The position numbers and the translations under genes are program-made. A DNA stretch of 64,000 nucleotides, taken from the NCBI GenBank assembly GCA_022827345.1, contig JAJDTB010000009.1, forward strand, positions 242,492 through 306,491, written 5' to 3'. Positions 34,505 through 43,210 of this stretch are shown in pieces; within the stretch, counting starts at the first letter, position 1, and every line of letters begins with the position of its first letter. This stretch comes from Gemmatimonadota bacterium. GTDB taxonomy: Bacteria; Gemmatimonadota; Gemmatimonadetes; Longimicrobiales; Gaopeijiaceae. The notes below the pieces were generated by a model that saw only the letters and a program-made list of their open reading frames with translations, was not told the origin of the DNA and did no database searches.

Positions 34505-35746
34505 GTGCGGGACGCAGTGGCGTCGGTAGTCACCCGGCAAACGCCGGCCCGCGGAAGCAGGACTGCCAGACTCGCATTGCTGGCGCTGGCCGCCGGGGCC
34601 GCGACCGGCTGCGAGGCGGGCACGCCAGCGACAAGTACATCCCGTGACAGCCTGGGGGTGACGATCGTCGAGTCGGTCGCACCTGCGTGGACGCCGGACG
34701 TGGCATGGCGGATCGAGGATGAGCCGCTGCTGGATCTCGCCGAAACCGGATCCGGCGACATGCACAACTTCTTTCGCGTGCGCGACATGCTGCGGGCGGG
34801 GGAGCATGTGGTCGTCGCCGATGGGATCTCCCACGAGGTGCGCGTGTTCGATGCGGACGGGCGTTTCGTGCGCGCCTTCGGCGGGTCGGGCGAGGGACCG
34901 GGAGAGTTTGGTTTTCTCTCGGCCGTGGTGTCGCAGGGCGACGGACGCCTCGTGGCGATGGACGGGAGCATCGGGGGACCCGGCGCCGAGTTCGACATCG
35001 CGTCGGGACTGGTCTCGACCTTCCGCATGCCACAGCGAGTCCAGCGGCTTCGTCACCCCGTGCCTTCGGAGGTCCTGTGGGGGTGGGATGGGGGGTACAC
35101 CATGGATGACGAAGGACTTGCCGGCGGCTTGCACCGTGCGGTGGCGAGCGTGGTTCGGCTTTCCGAAGACCGGATGTCCGCCCATGTGGTGGCAAATGTT
35201 CCCGGGCACGAGCACTTCCTGGTTCCGACCGCCGACGTGATACCGCTCATGAGCCGGAATACCCATGTGGTACCTGTCGGAGACGGGACAGTTGTGGTCG
35301 GCACCGCGGACGCGCTCGAATACTCCACGATCGACGGCCAAACAGGCGTGACCCGGCGGATCACCAGAATCCTCGGGGTGTCGCTGGCCGTGTCGGAAGA
35401 TGAGGTCGACCTCGAGTTGCAAACGCGGCTCGGCCCGAATCCGAGGCCGCGAATTCGGGATCTGCTGGAAGGCCTGCCGAGGCCCGACGAGAAGCCGGCC
35501 TACCAGAGCATGACCGTGGACATCGAGGGGAACGTCTGGGCCGGTGAATTCCTGGGTCTGGCCCGGCGCGACGAGGTGCAGGAGTGGTACGTGTGGGATT
35601 CGTCGGGGGTGTGGCTGGGGAAGGTCCGGACACCCGCGCGGTTCGAGCTGATGCGGGTGGGCGCCGACGAGGTATTGGGGGTCTGGCGCGATGTCAACGA
35701 TGTGGAGCATCCGCAGGTGTTGCGGCTGGTGAAGGGGGGCGGTTGA
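34505..35746 (+). CDS. Six-bladed beta-propeller lipoprotein
   Basis: 413 residues from GTG 34505 (GTG 34493 is possible), directly after the TPR gene. The lipoprotein signal is LALLALAAGAATGCEAG. The RDSLGVTIVES opening and GGSGEGPGEF motif place it with the other propellers here. Blades include RAGEHVVVADGISHEVRVFDADGRFV, GDGRLVAMDGSIG and DIEGNVWAGEFLGLARRDE. The stop overlaps the next start (TGATG), so the propeller pair is translationally coupled. Confidence 0.82.
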   Translation: MRDAVASVVTRQTPARGSRTARLALLALAAGAATGCEAGTPATSTSRDSLGVTIVESVAPAWTPDVAWRIEDEPLLDLAETGSGDMHNFFRVRDMLRAGEHVVVADGISHEVRVFDADGRFVRAFGGSGEGPGEFGFLSAVVSQGDGRLVAMDGSIGGPGAEFDIASGLVSTFRMPQRVQRLRHPVPSEVLWGWDGGYTMDDEGLAGGLHRAVASVVRLSEDRMSAHVVANVPGHEHFLVPTADVIPLMSRNTHVVPVGDGTVVVGTADALEYSTIDGQTGVTRRITRILGVSLAVSEDEVDLELQTRLGPNPRPRIRDLLEGLPRPDEKPAYQSMTVDIEGNVWAGEFLGLARRDEVQEWYVWDSSGVWLGKVRTPARFELMRVGADEVLGVWRDVNDVEHPQVLRLVKGGG

Positions 35747-36909
35747 TGGCAATGGCCACGAGCGCGCTTACGGTTGCGTTGGAGGCCGGGGTCCTGGCCG
35801 GGCTGTCGCTGGGTGCCTCCCAGGATGTCACGCCGGCTCAGGCGCGACTTTCCCCGACGCCGGTTTTCGATTCCGGCGAGCACGGCAATCCGGTCGTGTC
35901 CGAGCTCGGGGTGCTGTCGCGCGGATTGATCCTTGACGATGACCGTGTCGTGCTGTTGGACGGAAGAAACCTGCTCTTCATCAACCCGCGGACGGGTGAC
36001 CTGTGGACGGCGGGCGGGTACGGGGGAGGGCCTGGTGAGTTCCAGGGCTCAGGGCTCGAACTTGCGCTGTTCCGAGCGGAGGATGGTCTCACGGTCTGGG
36101 ACCTCAACAACAGTTTCCGATTGACCTTCCTGTCGGACACAGGCGAGTTGCTGGGCACGAGACGGGTCAACCTGTCTCCGGCGGATTTCGACGACCGGGT
36201 GTCGATTGCCCGTCTGCATGGTGTGTTCGGCGATGGCAGCCTGGCGTTTGTCGACGGCCTGGCGCACAGGGACGGTGCCGATGACGCGGCGCGCCCCCCG
36301 GAATACCTGGTGGAAGTGAGTGAAGGGGGTCAGCGGCGGACGATCGTCGAGTTTCGGGGCGCGCAGACAAGCATAGTCCTCTTCAGGCACTCCACCCTGC
36401 TGTCGATAGCGGGCGACAGGGTGGCGGTGGCGGACACGGAATCCGATGAGATACGGATAGTGGATAGGAACGGCACGATCGTATCCCGCTACTCAATGCC
36501 CGGCGAGCGGATCACGGTGTCGCAGCCGCGTTTGGCGACAGCGCTGGACGAAGCACGAGCTCGCCGCAGGCGCGGTCACGAAAACACGGTGCGGCGGGCG
36601 GAGGCGATGGGGCGTTCCACCGAGGGACTGACGCTTCGGGTCCCTGACTACCGGCACAACGAAGTCATTCCTCCAATAGACCGAATACGATTCGATTCCG
36701 GCGGACGTTTGTGGGTCCGGCACTACGTCATGCCGGGCGACAATCGCGAGCGCTGGACGGTTTGGCACGATCAGTCGGAAAAGTCCCTTGTCGAAACGCA
36801 GGCGAACGAGCGGTTGCTGGACGCCCGTGGGGGCCTGGTACTTCTCCGAGCCCGTAGCGAACTGGGGATCGACAGGGCGATAGTTCGAACATTGGTGCGC
36901 AAACCATAG
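35746..36909 (+). CDS. Secreted six-bladed beta-propeller-like protein
   Basis: 387 residues from ATG 35746, overlapping the previous stop. A short hydrophobic N-terminus (LTVALEAGVLAGLSLGASQ) may be a signal peptide. Propeller-like blades include GLILDDDRVVLLDGRNLLFINPRTGDLW, GYGGGPGEF, DGLTVWDLNNSFRLTFLSDTGELLG and GDRVAVADTESDEIRIVDRNGTIVSRY. It is the last gene before the mobile region; its 3' end looks intact. Confidence 0.75.
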   Translation: MAMATSALTVALEAGVLAGLSLGASQDVTPAQARLSPTPVFDSGEHGNPVVSELGVLSRGLILDDDRVVLLDGRNLLFINPRTGDLWTAGGYGGGPGEFQGSGLELALFRAEDGLTVWDLNNSFRLTFLSDTGELLGTRRVNLSPADFDDRVSIARLHGVFGDGSLAFVDGLAHRDGADDAARPPEYLVEVSEGGQRRTIVEFRGAQTSIVLFRHSTLLSIAGDRVAVADTESDEIRIVDRNGTIVSRYSMPGERITVSQPRLATALDEARARRRRGHENTVRRAEAMGRSTEGLTLRVPDYRHNEVIPPIDRIRFDSGGRLWVRHYVMPGDNRERWTVWHDQSEKSLVETQANERLLDARGGLVLLRARSELGIDRAIVRTLVRKP

Positions 36910-37113
36910 AATTGTCGCCCATCCAGACATTGCGAGTGTCTCCGGTTCTTCCGCGGAGACGAGGGGCGATGCGCAGAGCACGTGGAAGCCCGGGCGGGCG
37001 GGAGCCGCACCGACCCGTCGCGAGGACGGTTGACTGAATCCGACGAGTTTGGCGGCCGGACCCCTGACGATTCGGTGGCCGGTGGCGTCTTGAGGGCCCA
37101 TTGCCGACCCTGA
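36910..37113. other. Intergenic region before element 1
   Basis: No gene is supported. The 204 bp separate the propeller operon from the left boundary of element 1 and probably contain its terminator, but no clear hairpin plus T-tract is visible. Confidence 0.4.
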
Positions 37114-37216
37114 CGTAACGGCGGAAGCGCTCAGGATTCTATCTTGTGCGGTCACTTGATGTTATGGGATTTCTGGGTCTAATTCCCGCTGTCTGACTCC
37201 CGCCGAGTGGAGAACC

Positions 37217-38377
37217 TCAACCGTGAGGTCTCCGGCGGGCTTCCAGTGCCTTCCGAAGCTGTCCCTCGTCGGCTCTCTGGTAGCACTGGAGCACCGTCTT
37301 GGCGGTCTTCCAGCCGCCCAACTCGCAGAGCACCTTGAGCGGCTGATCCATCAGGTCGGACGCAAACTTGCGTCTCAACGAATGCCAGCCTCTCCCACGC
37401 TTCGGTTCGAGCCCCGCCAGCGTCTGGGCTCGGTACCACCAAGCTCGCACCAACGACCGGCCCGCGCACTTGGAGGCATCCCTCGGCGCGGGCAGCACCG
37501 GAGCGTCCTCATGCCCCGAACTCCTCTCCCTCGCCTCCTCAAGGACGGCCAACGCTTCCGCCGTCACCGGGGTCCGGTGCTCGTAGCCGGTCTTCTCGTG
37601 CTCCGCGCGCCACCGCACGACCCCGGCCTCGAAGTCGATGTCCGAGAACCGGAGTTGACGGATGGCCCCGATTCGGTGTCCCGTCTCGTGAGCAAGCACG
37701 AGCGCGACATGGAACCGCCAGTCCGCCTGCCGGGACACCCCGAGAAGCGCTTGGTACTCCTCCTCGGACAACACCACCCGCGTAGGGTTCTTCTCCGTGG
37801 GCGCCCTAAGCCCTCTCAGCGGATTCGACGCGAGCAGGAGCTTGCCCCGCTCGTCCCTGGACTTGGATGCCCAGTTGAGCACGGCGATCAGGAACTTCAG
37901 GTCGTGCTCGATGGTTCGGTCGGACACTGGCCTTCCGCTCGGGCTTATCCTGCCCGACCGACGTGCCCGGATGAACCGGTCCCAATCGCGCTGGGAGAGC
38001 GTCTCGGGACGGCGGCCCCCTCCGAAGAACCGGAGGAACATCCTCGTCGCGGCCCGGTCGGACCGCTGGGATGTCTCCGCCTTGGTGGGCGTCACCTCCT
38101 CACCGTAGATTTCAAACAGCTTGTCCAGCGTGAGTGGTTCGGGCTTGGCATCGGCCTTTTCGTTGGGCGCGTTGATGAACCCGGCGGCGAACTGATCCGC
38201 CTGCCTCTTCGCGCGTCGCCAGTCGCGGTGCTTCAGCGATCTCGTGAGCCTGCGCCCGTTCTCGCGCCACTCGATCTGGTAGATGCCGGTTTTCGGGTCA
38301 GGGAACACCCTCACCCTGTTCCGGCCCCACTCGCCGGCGCCGTAGCTCCGGCGGCTTCGTTTCGTGCGTGCCATCAT
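37217..38377 (-). CDS. Tyrosine recombinase (integrase of element 1)
   Basis: 386 residues from ATG 38377. An N-terminal basic DNA-binding region (ARTKRSRRSYGAGEWGRNRV) leads into a SAM-like core-binding domain (FLRFFGGGRRPETLSQRDWDRFI). The catalytic domain has Arg in HETGHRIGAIRQL, HSLRRK (HxxR), a GGW box (LGGWKTAKTVLQCYQRA) and the nucleophile Tyr in CYQRA. It is closely related throughout to the integrase at 52245-53408 and to a fragment at 58894. It reads toward the nearby left end of element 1, as integrases usually do. A 17-bp repeated motif lies 17 bp upstream of its start. Confidence 0.92.
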   Translation of the reverse strand: MMARTKRSRRSYGAGEWGRNRVRVFPDPKTGIYQIEWRENGRRLTRSLKHRDWRRAKRQADQFAAGFINAPNEKADAKPEPLTLDKLFEIYGEEVTPTKAETSQRSDRAATRMFLRFFGGGRRPETLSQRDWDRFIRARRSGRISPSGRPVSDRTIEHDLKFLIAVLNWASKSRDERGKLLLASNPLRGLRAPTEKNPTRVVLSEEEYQALLGVSRQADWRFHVALVLAHETGHRIGAIRQLRFSDIDFEAGVVRWRAEHEKTGYEHRTPVTAEALAVLEEARERSSGHEDAPVLPAPRDASKCAGRSLVRAWWYRAQTLAGLEPKRGRGWHSLRRKFASDLMDQPLKVLCELGGWKTAKTVLQCYQRADEGQLRKALEARRRPHG

Positions 38378-38394
38378 TCGATTCCTCGCGTGAT

Positions 38395-38411
38395 GGACCG
38401 CACGATCTGCG
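38395..38411 (-). repeat. 17-bp motif, integrase-side copy (element 1)
   Basis: CGCAGATCGTGCGGTCC on the minus strand, 17 bp upstream of the integrase ATG. The matching copy in inverted orientation is in the right-end repeat (41891-41907). It is a candidate recombinase arm site or autoregulatory operator. Confidence 0.6.
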
Positions 38412-39099
38412 CGAACGAAAGCTCGCCTGGGCGGCGGTTTTCCGCTAGTCTTCGGTTGACCGTCTTTGGCACGGTCGGCCGTCGGGGGGAGGGCGCGGGA
38501 TCAGGCTCGCGGGGCAGCCGCCACGGCGGCGCTGGTTTCTGCGGTTTGTGGAGTGCCAGATGTGTTAACGCTTCACGTTAACCTCTGGCCGGGGGATGCC
38601 CCCGGACCCCCAGAACGACATTTCCGCGCGCCACGAGGAGGCCGCCCGGCATGGTCTGTCCCCTGCATGCCCCAGGCCGAACGCAAGAGCCGCATGATCA
38701 GCGTGCGCGCGGGACTAGACCGGCGGACCGGCCTCCCCGACCTGCTCCGGGCTCTGCGCCCGCCGGTCCTCCCCGTCTCCGGGGCGGGCGGAGCCCGTCC
38801 CCCCGACCGGGCCGTTTGGACGGGATTCGTTCCCTCCCCCTTCCGTCCGGGGTGGGGAGGAGATTTGACCCCGGCAGGAGGAACGGACGGAGTCCGTGCC
38901 GGAGGCCGGGGGGACCGGCGCCGAAGCGGTGGCAACGCAGACCAAGTCGCTCGCCGGTCACTCCGCGCGGACTCAGCCGCGAAGCCGACGGGCATCGACC
39001 GGCGGTGATCGGCCGCCGTCGGGAGAACATCCGGCGACGGGCCGACCGGGGGGACCTTCGGACCGCAACCGCGAACGTTGCCGGAGCGGGGTTGTGCCT
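38412..39099. other. Spacer of element 1 without a clear gene
   Basis: The first 230 bp are similar to the corresponding stretch of element 2 (53444-53670), including a GGGGG-N4-CCCCCGGACCCCC hairpin-like sequence near 38,590. Short GC-rich open frames occur in all frames, but none has ribosome site plus protein-like composition. In element 3 this position holds the mob operon, so the spacer may be what is left after its loss. Confidence 0.5.
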
Positions 39100-39176
39100 G
39101 GGGTCAGAGGGGGCGCGGCCCCCCGCCAGCCTCCGCAGGGGACTCACGGAGTGTGGCCACACGGAGTATGCTGGCT
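39100..39176 (+). repeat. 77-bp internal repeat, element 1 copy
   Basis: Begins GGGGTCAGAGGGGGC and ends ACGGAGTATGCTGGCT. Near-identical copies lie at 54196-54272 (same orientation, element 2) and 51832-51909 (inverted, element 3). It contains a G-run/C-run hairpin and separates the spacer or mob side from the cargo slot in each element. Confidence 0.8.
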
Positions 39177-39188
39177 TGTGTCCACCAA

Positions 39189-39413
39189 TCATGCAGATTC
39201 CCGCGTGATTTGCATGACCGGGTCACGGGGAAGGCCCGGGCTGTTGAGCGCCCGCAGAGGCGAGCGGTTCGCGGGCGGTGCCGCGATGTCGCCGCATCCG
39301 GTAACCAACACGGCGGCGAGCGCAACGGCCGAACATCGGATCCGCAAGCAGCACGGGACGAGACTCCCTGCCCGGGTCGCCACGGAGCCGACGGTCCTCA
39401 CTATGCGATCCAT
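39189..39413 (-). CDS. Small predicted lipoprotein
   Basis: 74 codons with a basic start, hydrophobic SAVALAAVLVTGC (lipobox) and a Pro-rich tail of about 35 residues. Codons are strongly G/C-ended, supporting coding. It lies 7 bp after another small minus-strand frame. No family is recognised; it could be the amputated start of a longer lipoprotein. Confidence 0.4.
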   Translation of the reverse strand: MDRIVRTVGSVATRAGSLVPCCLRIRCSAVALAAVLVTGCGDIAAPPANRSPLRALNSPGLPRDPVMQITRESA

Positions 39414-39420
39414 TCCGTGC

Positions 39421-39660
39421 CTACCGCTGGGGCCCTCGATGGGTGATCCAGGCGCGGATCACCGCGCCTCGGGCCGCATCGCCTTCGTCGTCCATCGCCC
39501 CCCCGCCCGGCTGCACTCGCAACGTGCCCTCGATCAGCGTGGAGGTGGCGGACGCATTGTCTCCATCTCGTGGACGGACGATTTCCATGCCGGTCGTGCG
39601 GATGGTCCAGCCGGCCCCGGCCCGCTCCGCAATCAGGCTGGCGCTCTCGTTCTTCGCCAT
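39421..39660 (-). CDS. Hypothetical small protein
   Basis: 79 codons from ATG 39660 with protein-like composition (ESASLIAERAGAGWTIRTTG, ending in IRAWITHRGPQR) and G/C-ended codons, but no visible ribosome site. Function unknown; it may be a fragment. Confidence 0.35.
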   Translation of the reverse strand: MAKNESASLIAERAGAGWTIRTTGMEIVRPRDGDNASATSTLIEGTLRVQPGGGAMDDEGDAARGAVIRAWITHRGPQR

Positions 39661-39737
39661 GGCGGCGTGGTGGCAAGGCGTGGAACTCGAATCGGGGATT
39701 GCGGATACCCGACGCTATAGCCTATCATGATGGCCTC

Positions 39738-40379
39738 ATGCGACACGAGCAATTGACGGCGCCCAGCCGGCATCGGCTCTCCAACAGCACCCCGTTGCGA
39801 CGTGCCCTCCGTGTTGCCAACGTGCTGCTGCTAGTTGTGGCCGTGGCGTTGGTGTTCCGGTCTACCACAGTCATTCGGGATCAGAACGCGGCGCTCCAAG
39901 TGCGAGACTTGGGGGCAGCTCGGAACGCGATCCAAGACCGTCTGGTGGGAGCGCGCGTGGACTTGGGCTTGCTCGGCGGCCCGATTGCGAAGCCGCCGGG
40001 GTCGGCTGCGGATGTTCTCCTTTGGGTAGTTGATCCAGACTCGTGTGGACGATGCGTGGCGGAAGGATTCGGAGCTTGGGACGCTTTGGGCACCGACCTC
40101 GCATTGCGCCGACGGCTGGTTGTGGTGGGAGAAGGCGAACTCCCCGAGGAGGCAAGGCGTGCTATCCGGGACACGGAGTTGGTAAGGGTTTCAAGGGACT
40201 CGGTGTTGCTCGCGTTGGGTGCACTGCTCCCGAATACGAAGTTGTTGATCGACCACGGTGGTATCGTTCTGATGGCCGATTCGAGAAGCGCGAGTTCGGA
40301 GTGCGGCTGGAGCTTCGACGCGCAGGTGGGTGCCCTTCGTGGCGTGCTCACAGGCGAGACAATCCGCAATCAACCTTAG
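39738..40379 (+). CDS. Membrane-anchored CGRC thioredoxin-like protein
   Basis: 213 residues from ATG 39738. One N-terminal transmembrane helix (VANVLLLVVAVALVF) is followed by about 170 extracytoplasmic residues. VLLWVVDPDSCGRCVAEGFGAW has the beta-strand-CxxC arrangement of thioredoxin-like folds. RRRLVVVGEGELPEEARR and TKLLIDHGGIVLMAD fit the later strands. It is predicted to act on thiols or disulfides outside the membrane. It is the first of three plus-strand cargo genes; the next encodes a Cys-rich minipeptide that could be its substrate (inference). Confidence 0.65.
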   Translation: MRHEQLTAPSRHRLSNSTPLRRALRVANVLLLVVAVALVFRSTTVIRDQNAALQVRDLGAARNAIQDRLVGARVDLGLLGGPIAKPPGSAADVLLWVVDPDSCGRCVAEGFGAWDALGTDLALRRRLVVVGEGELPEEARRAIRDTELVRVSRDSVLLALGALLPNTKLLIDHGGIVLMADSRSASSECGWSFDAQVGALRGVLTGETIRNQP

Positions 40380-40404
40380 GTAATCCGGAGAGGAGACCAA
40401 ATCG

Positions 40405-40635
40405 ATGGAAAGAGTCATCAGCTTTCTTCAAGGTGTGGCGACGATAACGTTGCTCGTTGCGGTGGCGGTGGGGTATTGGGCGGTCGGCGAGGCGGCGGCT
40501 ACGGTCCAATTGTGTCCACACTGCCATGACGACATGCGCGGGAGCGATCTCGTTACCTATGCGGGCGGTTGCGGAGCGCCTACCTGCAACAGCGCGGCCC
40601 AGTTCTGCTGCCTCGAGGAGATCATCGTTCCTTGA
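40405..40635 (+). CDS. Cys-rich single-TM small protein
   Basis: 76 residues from ATG 40405 with GGAGAGGAG upstream. A hydrophobic helix (ITLLVAVAVGYWAVGEAAATV) is followed by a short tail with seven cysteines: CPHCHDD, CGAP, TC and FCCLEE. The stop overlaps the TTG start of the next gene. Size and pattern resemble small exported Cys peptides encoded beside propeller and redoxin genes in other phyla, but no named family can be assigned. Confidence 0.7.
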   Translation: MERVISFLQGVATITLLVAVAVGYWAVGEAAATVQLCPHCHDDMRGSDLVTYAGGCGAPTCNSAAQFCCLEEIIVP

Positions 40636-41762
40636 GCGACAGGCCGCGAAACCCAAAGCACCGACATACGATTATCAGTTGGCTGCCATTGGCATTCCTC
40701 GTCGTTTTGCTCCTCGCTTCCGTGACTTCATGCGAGAGGCGACCGGTAGAGGTGCCTTCGCCGGCCTTCGAGGAAGTCTTCGAGATGGCGGAGGTCATCG
40801 TTCTGGGTGAAGATCCGTCCGATTCCATCGCCGAGGTGGGCGAGTTCTTCGAGCGGAGGAACGGCGGTTTCGTAATCTCGGACCGGTTGCTCCCAAGGGT
40901 ACGAACCTACAGCGCGGACGGATCCTTCGAAGCAGCGTTTGGGCGGTTTGGGGACGGACCGTGGGAGTTCCGAACGATTCGGGACGTAGCGGAAGTCGCA
41001 GACGGTCGAATCGCGGTAACTGGTGCACAAAACGGGGCCGTGACCTATCTGACCCCGGATCTGACGCCTCATAGCATGTTGCTAATTGAGGACTTCACGT
41101 CCAGCATGCTCCTCCCCTTCGAGCGCGACTTCGTATTCACCGGGCGAGCGAGGGACGTGAACATGGTGGCCGAGATGGACGGAATCTTCCATCGGCTGGT
41201 CGGCAGCGCGGTCACATGGAGCAGCTGGAACACCCTCGCCGCGAGCAAGCCCTATTGGAATGCATTGGGCGGTCTACACGGTGCCGTAGGCGGTGATTCG
41301 GTGTACGTGATGGCGGGCCTCCTCTATCCCGCGACGATTCTTAACGCCTCGGGCGACTCGGTAGGAAGCATCGGGACGCCATCGCCGGATTTCCGTCGAG
41401 TGCCGGAACTGCAACGGGGGGCTTTGGCCTTCACCGCCGGAGAGGGAGCGGCGGTCCAAACGGGCATCGTGATCAAGGAGTTGATCGAGAGCTTCGATCT
41501 AGTTACCGGCATGGATGTCGTGGACGATGACTACTTGGTCTTTACGGTGGGCCGGCACGATCCCGCCAAACCTTGGTTTCCGTTCAAGCAACTAGACGTT
41601 TCGGTCGAAGCGTACAATCGCCACACGGGGGAAAAGCTCTTTGAGAACGTGCCGTTGCCGGAAGGGTCGAAGGTGCTGGGCGGGGGAGGGTATCTCTATG
41701 TGCTGCTGGATGCGGAGATCCCTCCGTGGCGAATCGCCAAGTACGAACTCCTGCCTTTGTAG
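40632..41762 (+). CDS. Six-bladed beta-propeller lipoprotein (element 1 cargo)
   Basis: 376 residues from TTG 40632 (TTGA overlap with the preceding stop). The lipoprotein signal is SWLPLAFLVVLLLASVTSC. GRFGDGPWEF is the family's GEGPGEF motif, with blades such as RNGGFVISDRLLPRVRTYSADG and ADGRIAVTGAQNGAVTYLTPD. Translational coupling to the Cys-rich peptide gene suggests the three cargo products act together at the cell surface. Confidence 0.8.
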   Translation: MSDRPRNPKHRHTIISWLPLAFLVVLLLASVTSCERRPVEVPSPAFEEVFEMAEVIVLGEDPSDSIAEVGEFFERRNGGFVISDRLLPRVRTYSADGSFEAAFGRFGDGPWEFRTIRDVAEVADGRIAVTGAQNGAVTYLTPDLTPHSMLLIEDFTSSMLLPFERDFVFTGRARDVNMVAEMDGIFHRLVGSAVTWSSWNTLAASKPYWNALGGLHGAVGGDSVYVMAGLLYPATILNASGDSVGSIGTPSPDFRRVPELQRGALAFTAGEGAAVQTGIVIKELIESFDLVTGMDVVDDDYLVFTVGRHDPAKPWFPFKQLDVSVEAYNRHTGEKLFENVPLPEGSKVLGGGGYLYVLLDAEIPPWRIAKYELLPL

Positions 41763-41826
41763 GGGCATCCCTCCTAAGACGGCGGTTCACGCTCGGCTAC
41801 GGGGGAACCGCTTTGGGAGTCCCGCC

Positions 41827-41965
41827 ATTCAGGGCCGTTTTTCCCGCTTTCGCGGCACGGTCCAGTAGCGTCCAGTCCAAAGGCAGGAAGCGCAGATCGT
41901 GCAGTCCTGTAAGTATTTAGACGATTCCCTGCCGTGATTCATGTCCCCTTGACTCTGCCGTAACG
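41827..41965 (+). repeat. Right-end repeat of element 1
   Basis: About 130 bp shared with 56966-57106 and, inverted, 43062-43210. It contains a TTCCCGCTTT-type hairpin, GGTCCAG, GGCAGGAAG, the 17-bp motif CGCAGATCGTGCAGTCC (41891-41907), TTAGACGATTCCCTGCC, then 22 bp to the direct-repeat window. GGCAGGAA and TTCCcTGCC form an inverted repeat around the motif. Confidence 0.75.
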
Positions 41966-42259
41966 TTAGGGTTAGCCCTGTCCCAAAACGCCGGAACGCA
42001 GTCCCATCCCGCTATGGACAGGTTCTGAAAACGCGGTCTCGGCGAGGTCCCGGACCGGTGCCGGATTGGCCCCCCAGGGGCCGTAGGAGCCTCCAGGCGG
42101 GCCGATCGGTCGTGCGCGACCCATTGGACGCGGCTTGAGTCGAGTTTTCGCGTCCCGAGCCATCACAGAAGGCCGAAAAACCGCCGTTAACTTATGGGTG
42201 CGCGGAACGCTCCGCTGCACTTAACCATTTGCCGGACTTGAACTTCTAAGGAATCAGCC
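41966..42259. other. Intergenic region between element 1 and the DUF222 gene
   Basis: No gene is supported. A hairpin-prone stretch (GTGCGCGGAACGCTCCGCTGCAC, bulged) lies near 42,200, upstream of the ribosome site of the next gene. Confidence 0.4.
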
Positions 42260-43120
42260 ATGACCACCACCCAACTCGGCGAACGCATCGCGGAACTCGC
42301 CGCACGAATCAACATCGCCACCCACGAAATGCTCACCCTCGTCGCCGAGTTCGATCGTCGCGAGGGCTGGGCGGAGGCATTCACGTCCTGTGCCGAGTGG
42401 CTTGCCTGGCGAACCGGCCGGAAGGTCGGCACGTGCCGCGAGAACGTGCGTGTTGCCCATGCGCTCGAGGAGTTGCCGGAGACCTCGGCCGAGATGAAGG
42501 CCGGACGGCTGTCCTACTCGAAGGCGCGGGCGATCACCCGGGTGGCGACCAGGGAGACCGAGGGCAGGCTGCTCGAGTACGCGGACCAGGGCTCCGCCGC
42601 GCAGCTCGAGCGGATGGTGCGGGGATGGAAGCACCTGTCGCGCGATGGCGAGTTGACGGCCGAGGAGGCGCGGCACCAGCGCCGGGCGCTGTCGATCGTG
42701 ATCGACGCCGACGGGACGTACGTGGTGCGGGGGCGGCTCGAGCCCGAGGCCGGGGCCGTGCTGATGCGGGCGATCGACGCCGCAACGGACGCGCTGTACC
42801 GGGGCGAGAACCCCGAGGCGCGGCCGACGAGCCGCCAGCGCAGGGCCGATGCTGCGGGACTGGTGGCCGAGCGGGCGCTGGCGGCGGGGCTGGGGGCGGA
42901 AGCGGCCGAAGCGACGCCGAGCGGCACGCGGGCCGAGCGGTACCAGGTGACGGTGCACACCGAGATGAGCACGCTGGAGGAGCACGGCGAGGGTGGCCGG
43001 TCGGAGCTCGACGGGGTGCGGGTGAGCGCGCAGACGTCGCGGCGCATGGCGTGCGATGCGTCGCTGGTGCAGATCTCTGACACCCAATATTACGGCAGGA
43101 AACCCGCTAAGTTCAACTAG
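42260..43120 (+). pseudogene. DUF222/13E12-type HNH endonuclease gene, 3' end lost
   Basis: ATG 42260 with AAGGAATC upstream. Residues 1-270 are a clear DUF222 domain: EMLTLVAEFDRREGWAEAF, SCAEWLAWRTGRKVGTCRENVRVAHALEELPE, GRLSYSKARAITRVAT and SRRMACDASLV. Family members then continue into an HNH nuclease domain; here the reading diverges immediately after CDASLV (about 43,071) into 16 residues encoded by the inverted right end of element 3. The gene is therefore cut by an insertion and its catalytic half is missing. DUF222-HNH proteins are themselves often multicopy in GC-rich genomes. Confidence 0.8.
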
Positions 43121-43210
43121 GACTGCACGATCTGCGTTTCCTGCCCTTGGACTGGACCCCGCTGGACCGTCCCGCAAAAGCGGGAAAACCGGACTTGAAT
43201 GGCGGGAGTA
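43062..43210 (-). repeat. Right-end repeat of element 3 (inverted)
   Basis: The reverse complement matches the right ends of elements 1 and 2: CCCGCTTTTGCGGGACGGTCCAG, the 17-bp motif (43120-43136) and TTTCCTGCC. Counting the standard 22 bp beyond the arm places the insertion window at 43062-43071, inside the DUF222 gene. Confidence 0.7.

Larger units (their letters stand above)
37114..41965 (+). mobile_element. Integrative element 1 (tyrosine-recombinase type, about 4.85 kb)
   Basis: Direct repeats CGTAACG at 37114-37120 and 41959-41965 bound it; with flanks, 11 of 13 bases match. Order: left end, integrase (minus), 17-bp motif, about 700 bp spacer, 77-bp repeat, cargo (redox/Cys-rich/propeller genes), right-end repeat. 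Element 2 has the same order. The distance from the left repeat to AATTCCCGC is 60 bp in both elements. The distance from the right-end TTCCNTGCC-type arm to the 10-bp window containing the repeat is 22 bp in both. No mobilisation genes remain. Confidence 0.75.

Noticed and set aside
36493..37155. Minus-strand frame across the end of the propeller gene
   Set aside because: It overlaps a well-supported plus-strand gene, is Arg/Pro-rich and shows no domain.
42170..42232. GTTAAC...hairpin...TTAAC stretch resembling attC
   Set aside because: Core sequences are in the wrong order and carry mismatches; treated only as a hairpin.
41827..43210. The inverted right-end repeats as terminal inverted repeats of a single transposon carrying the DUF222 gene
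   Set aside because: Each repeat is better explained as the right end of a separate integrase element: spacing to direct repeats fits elements 1 and 2, and the DUF222 gene is cut rather than carried intact.
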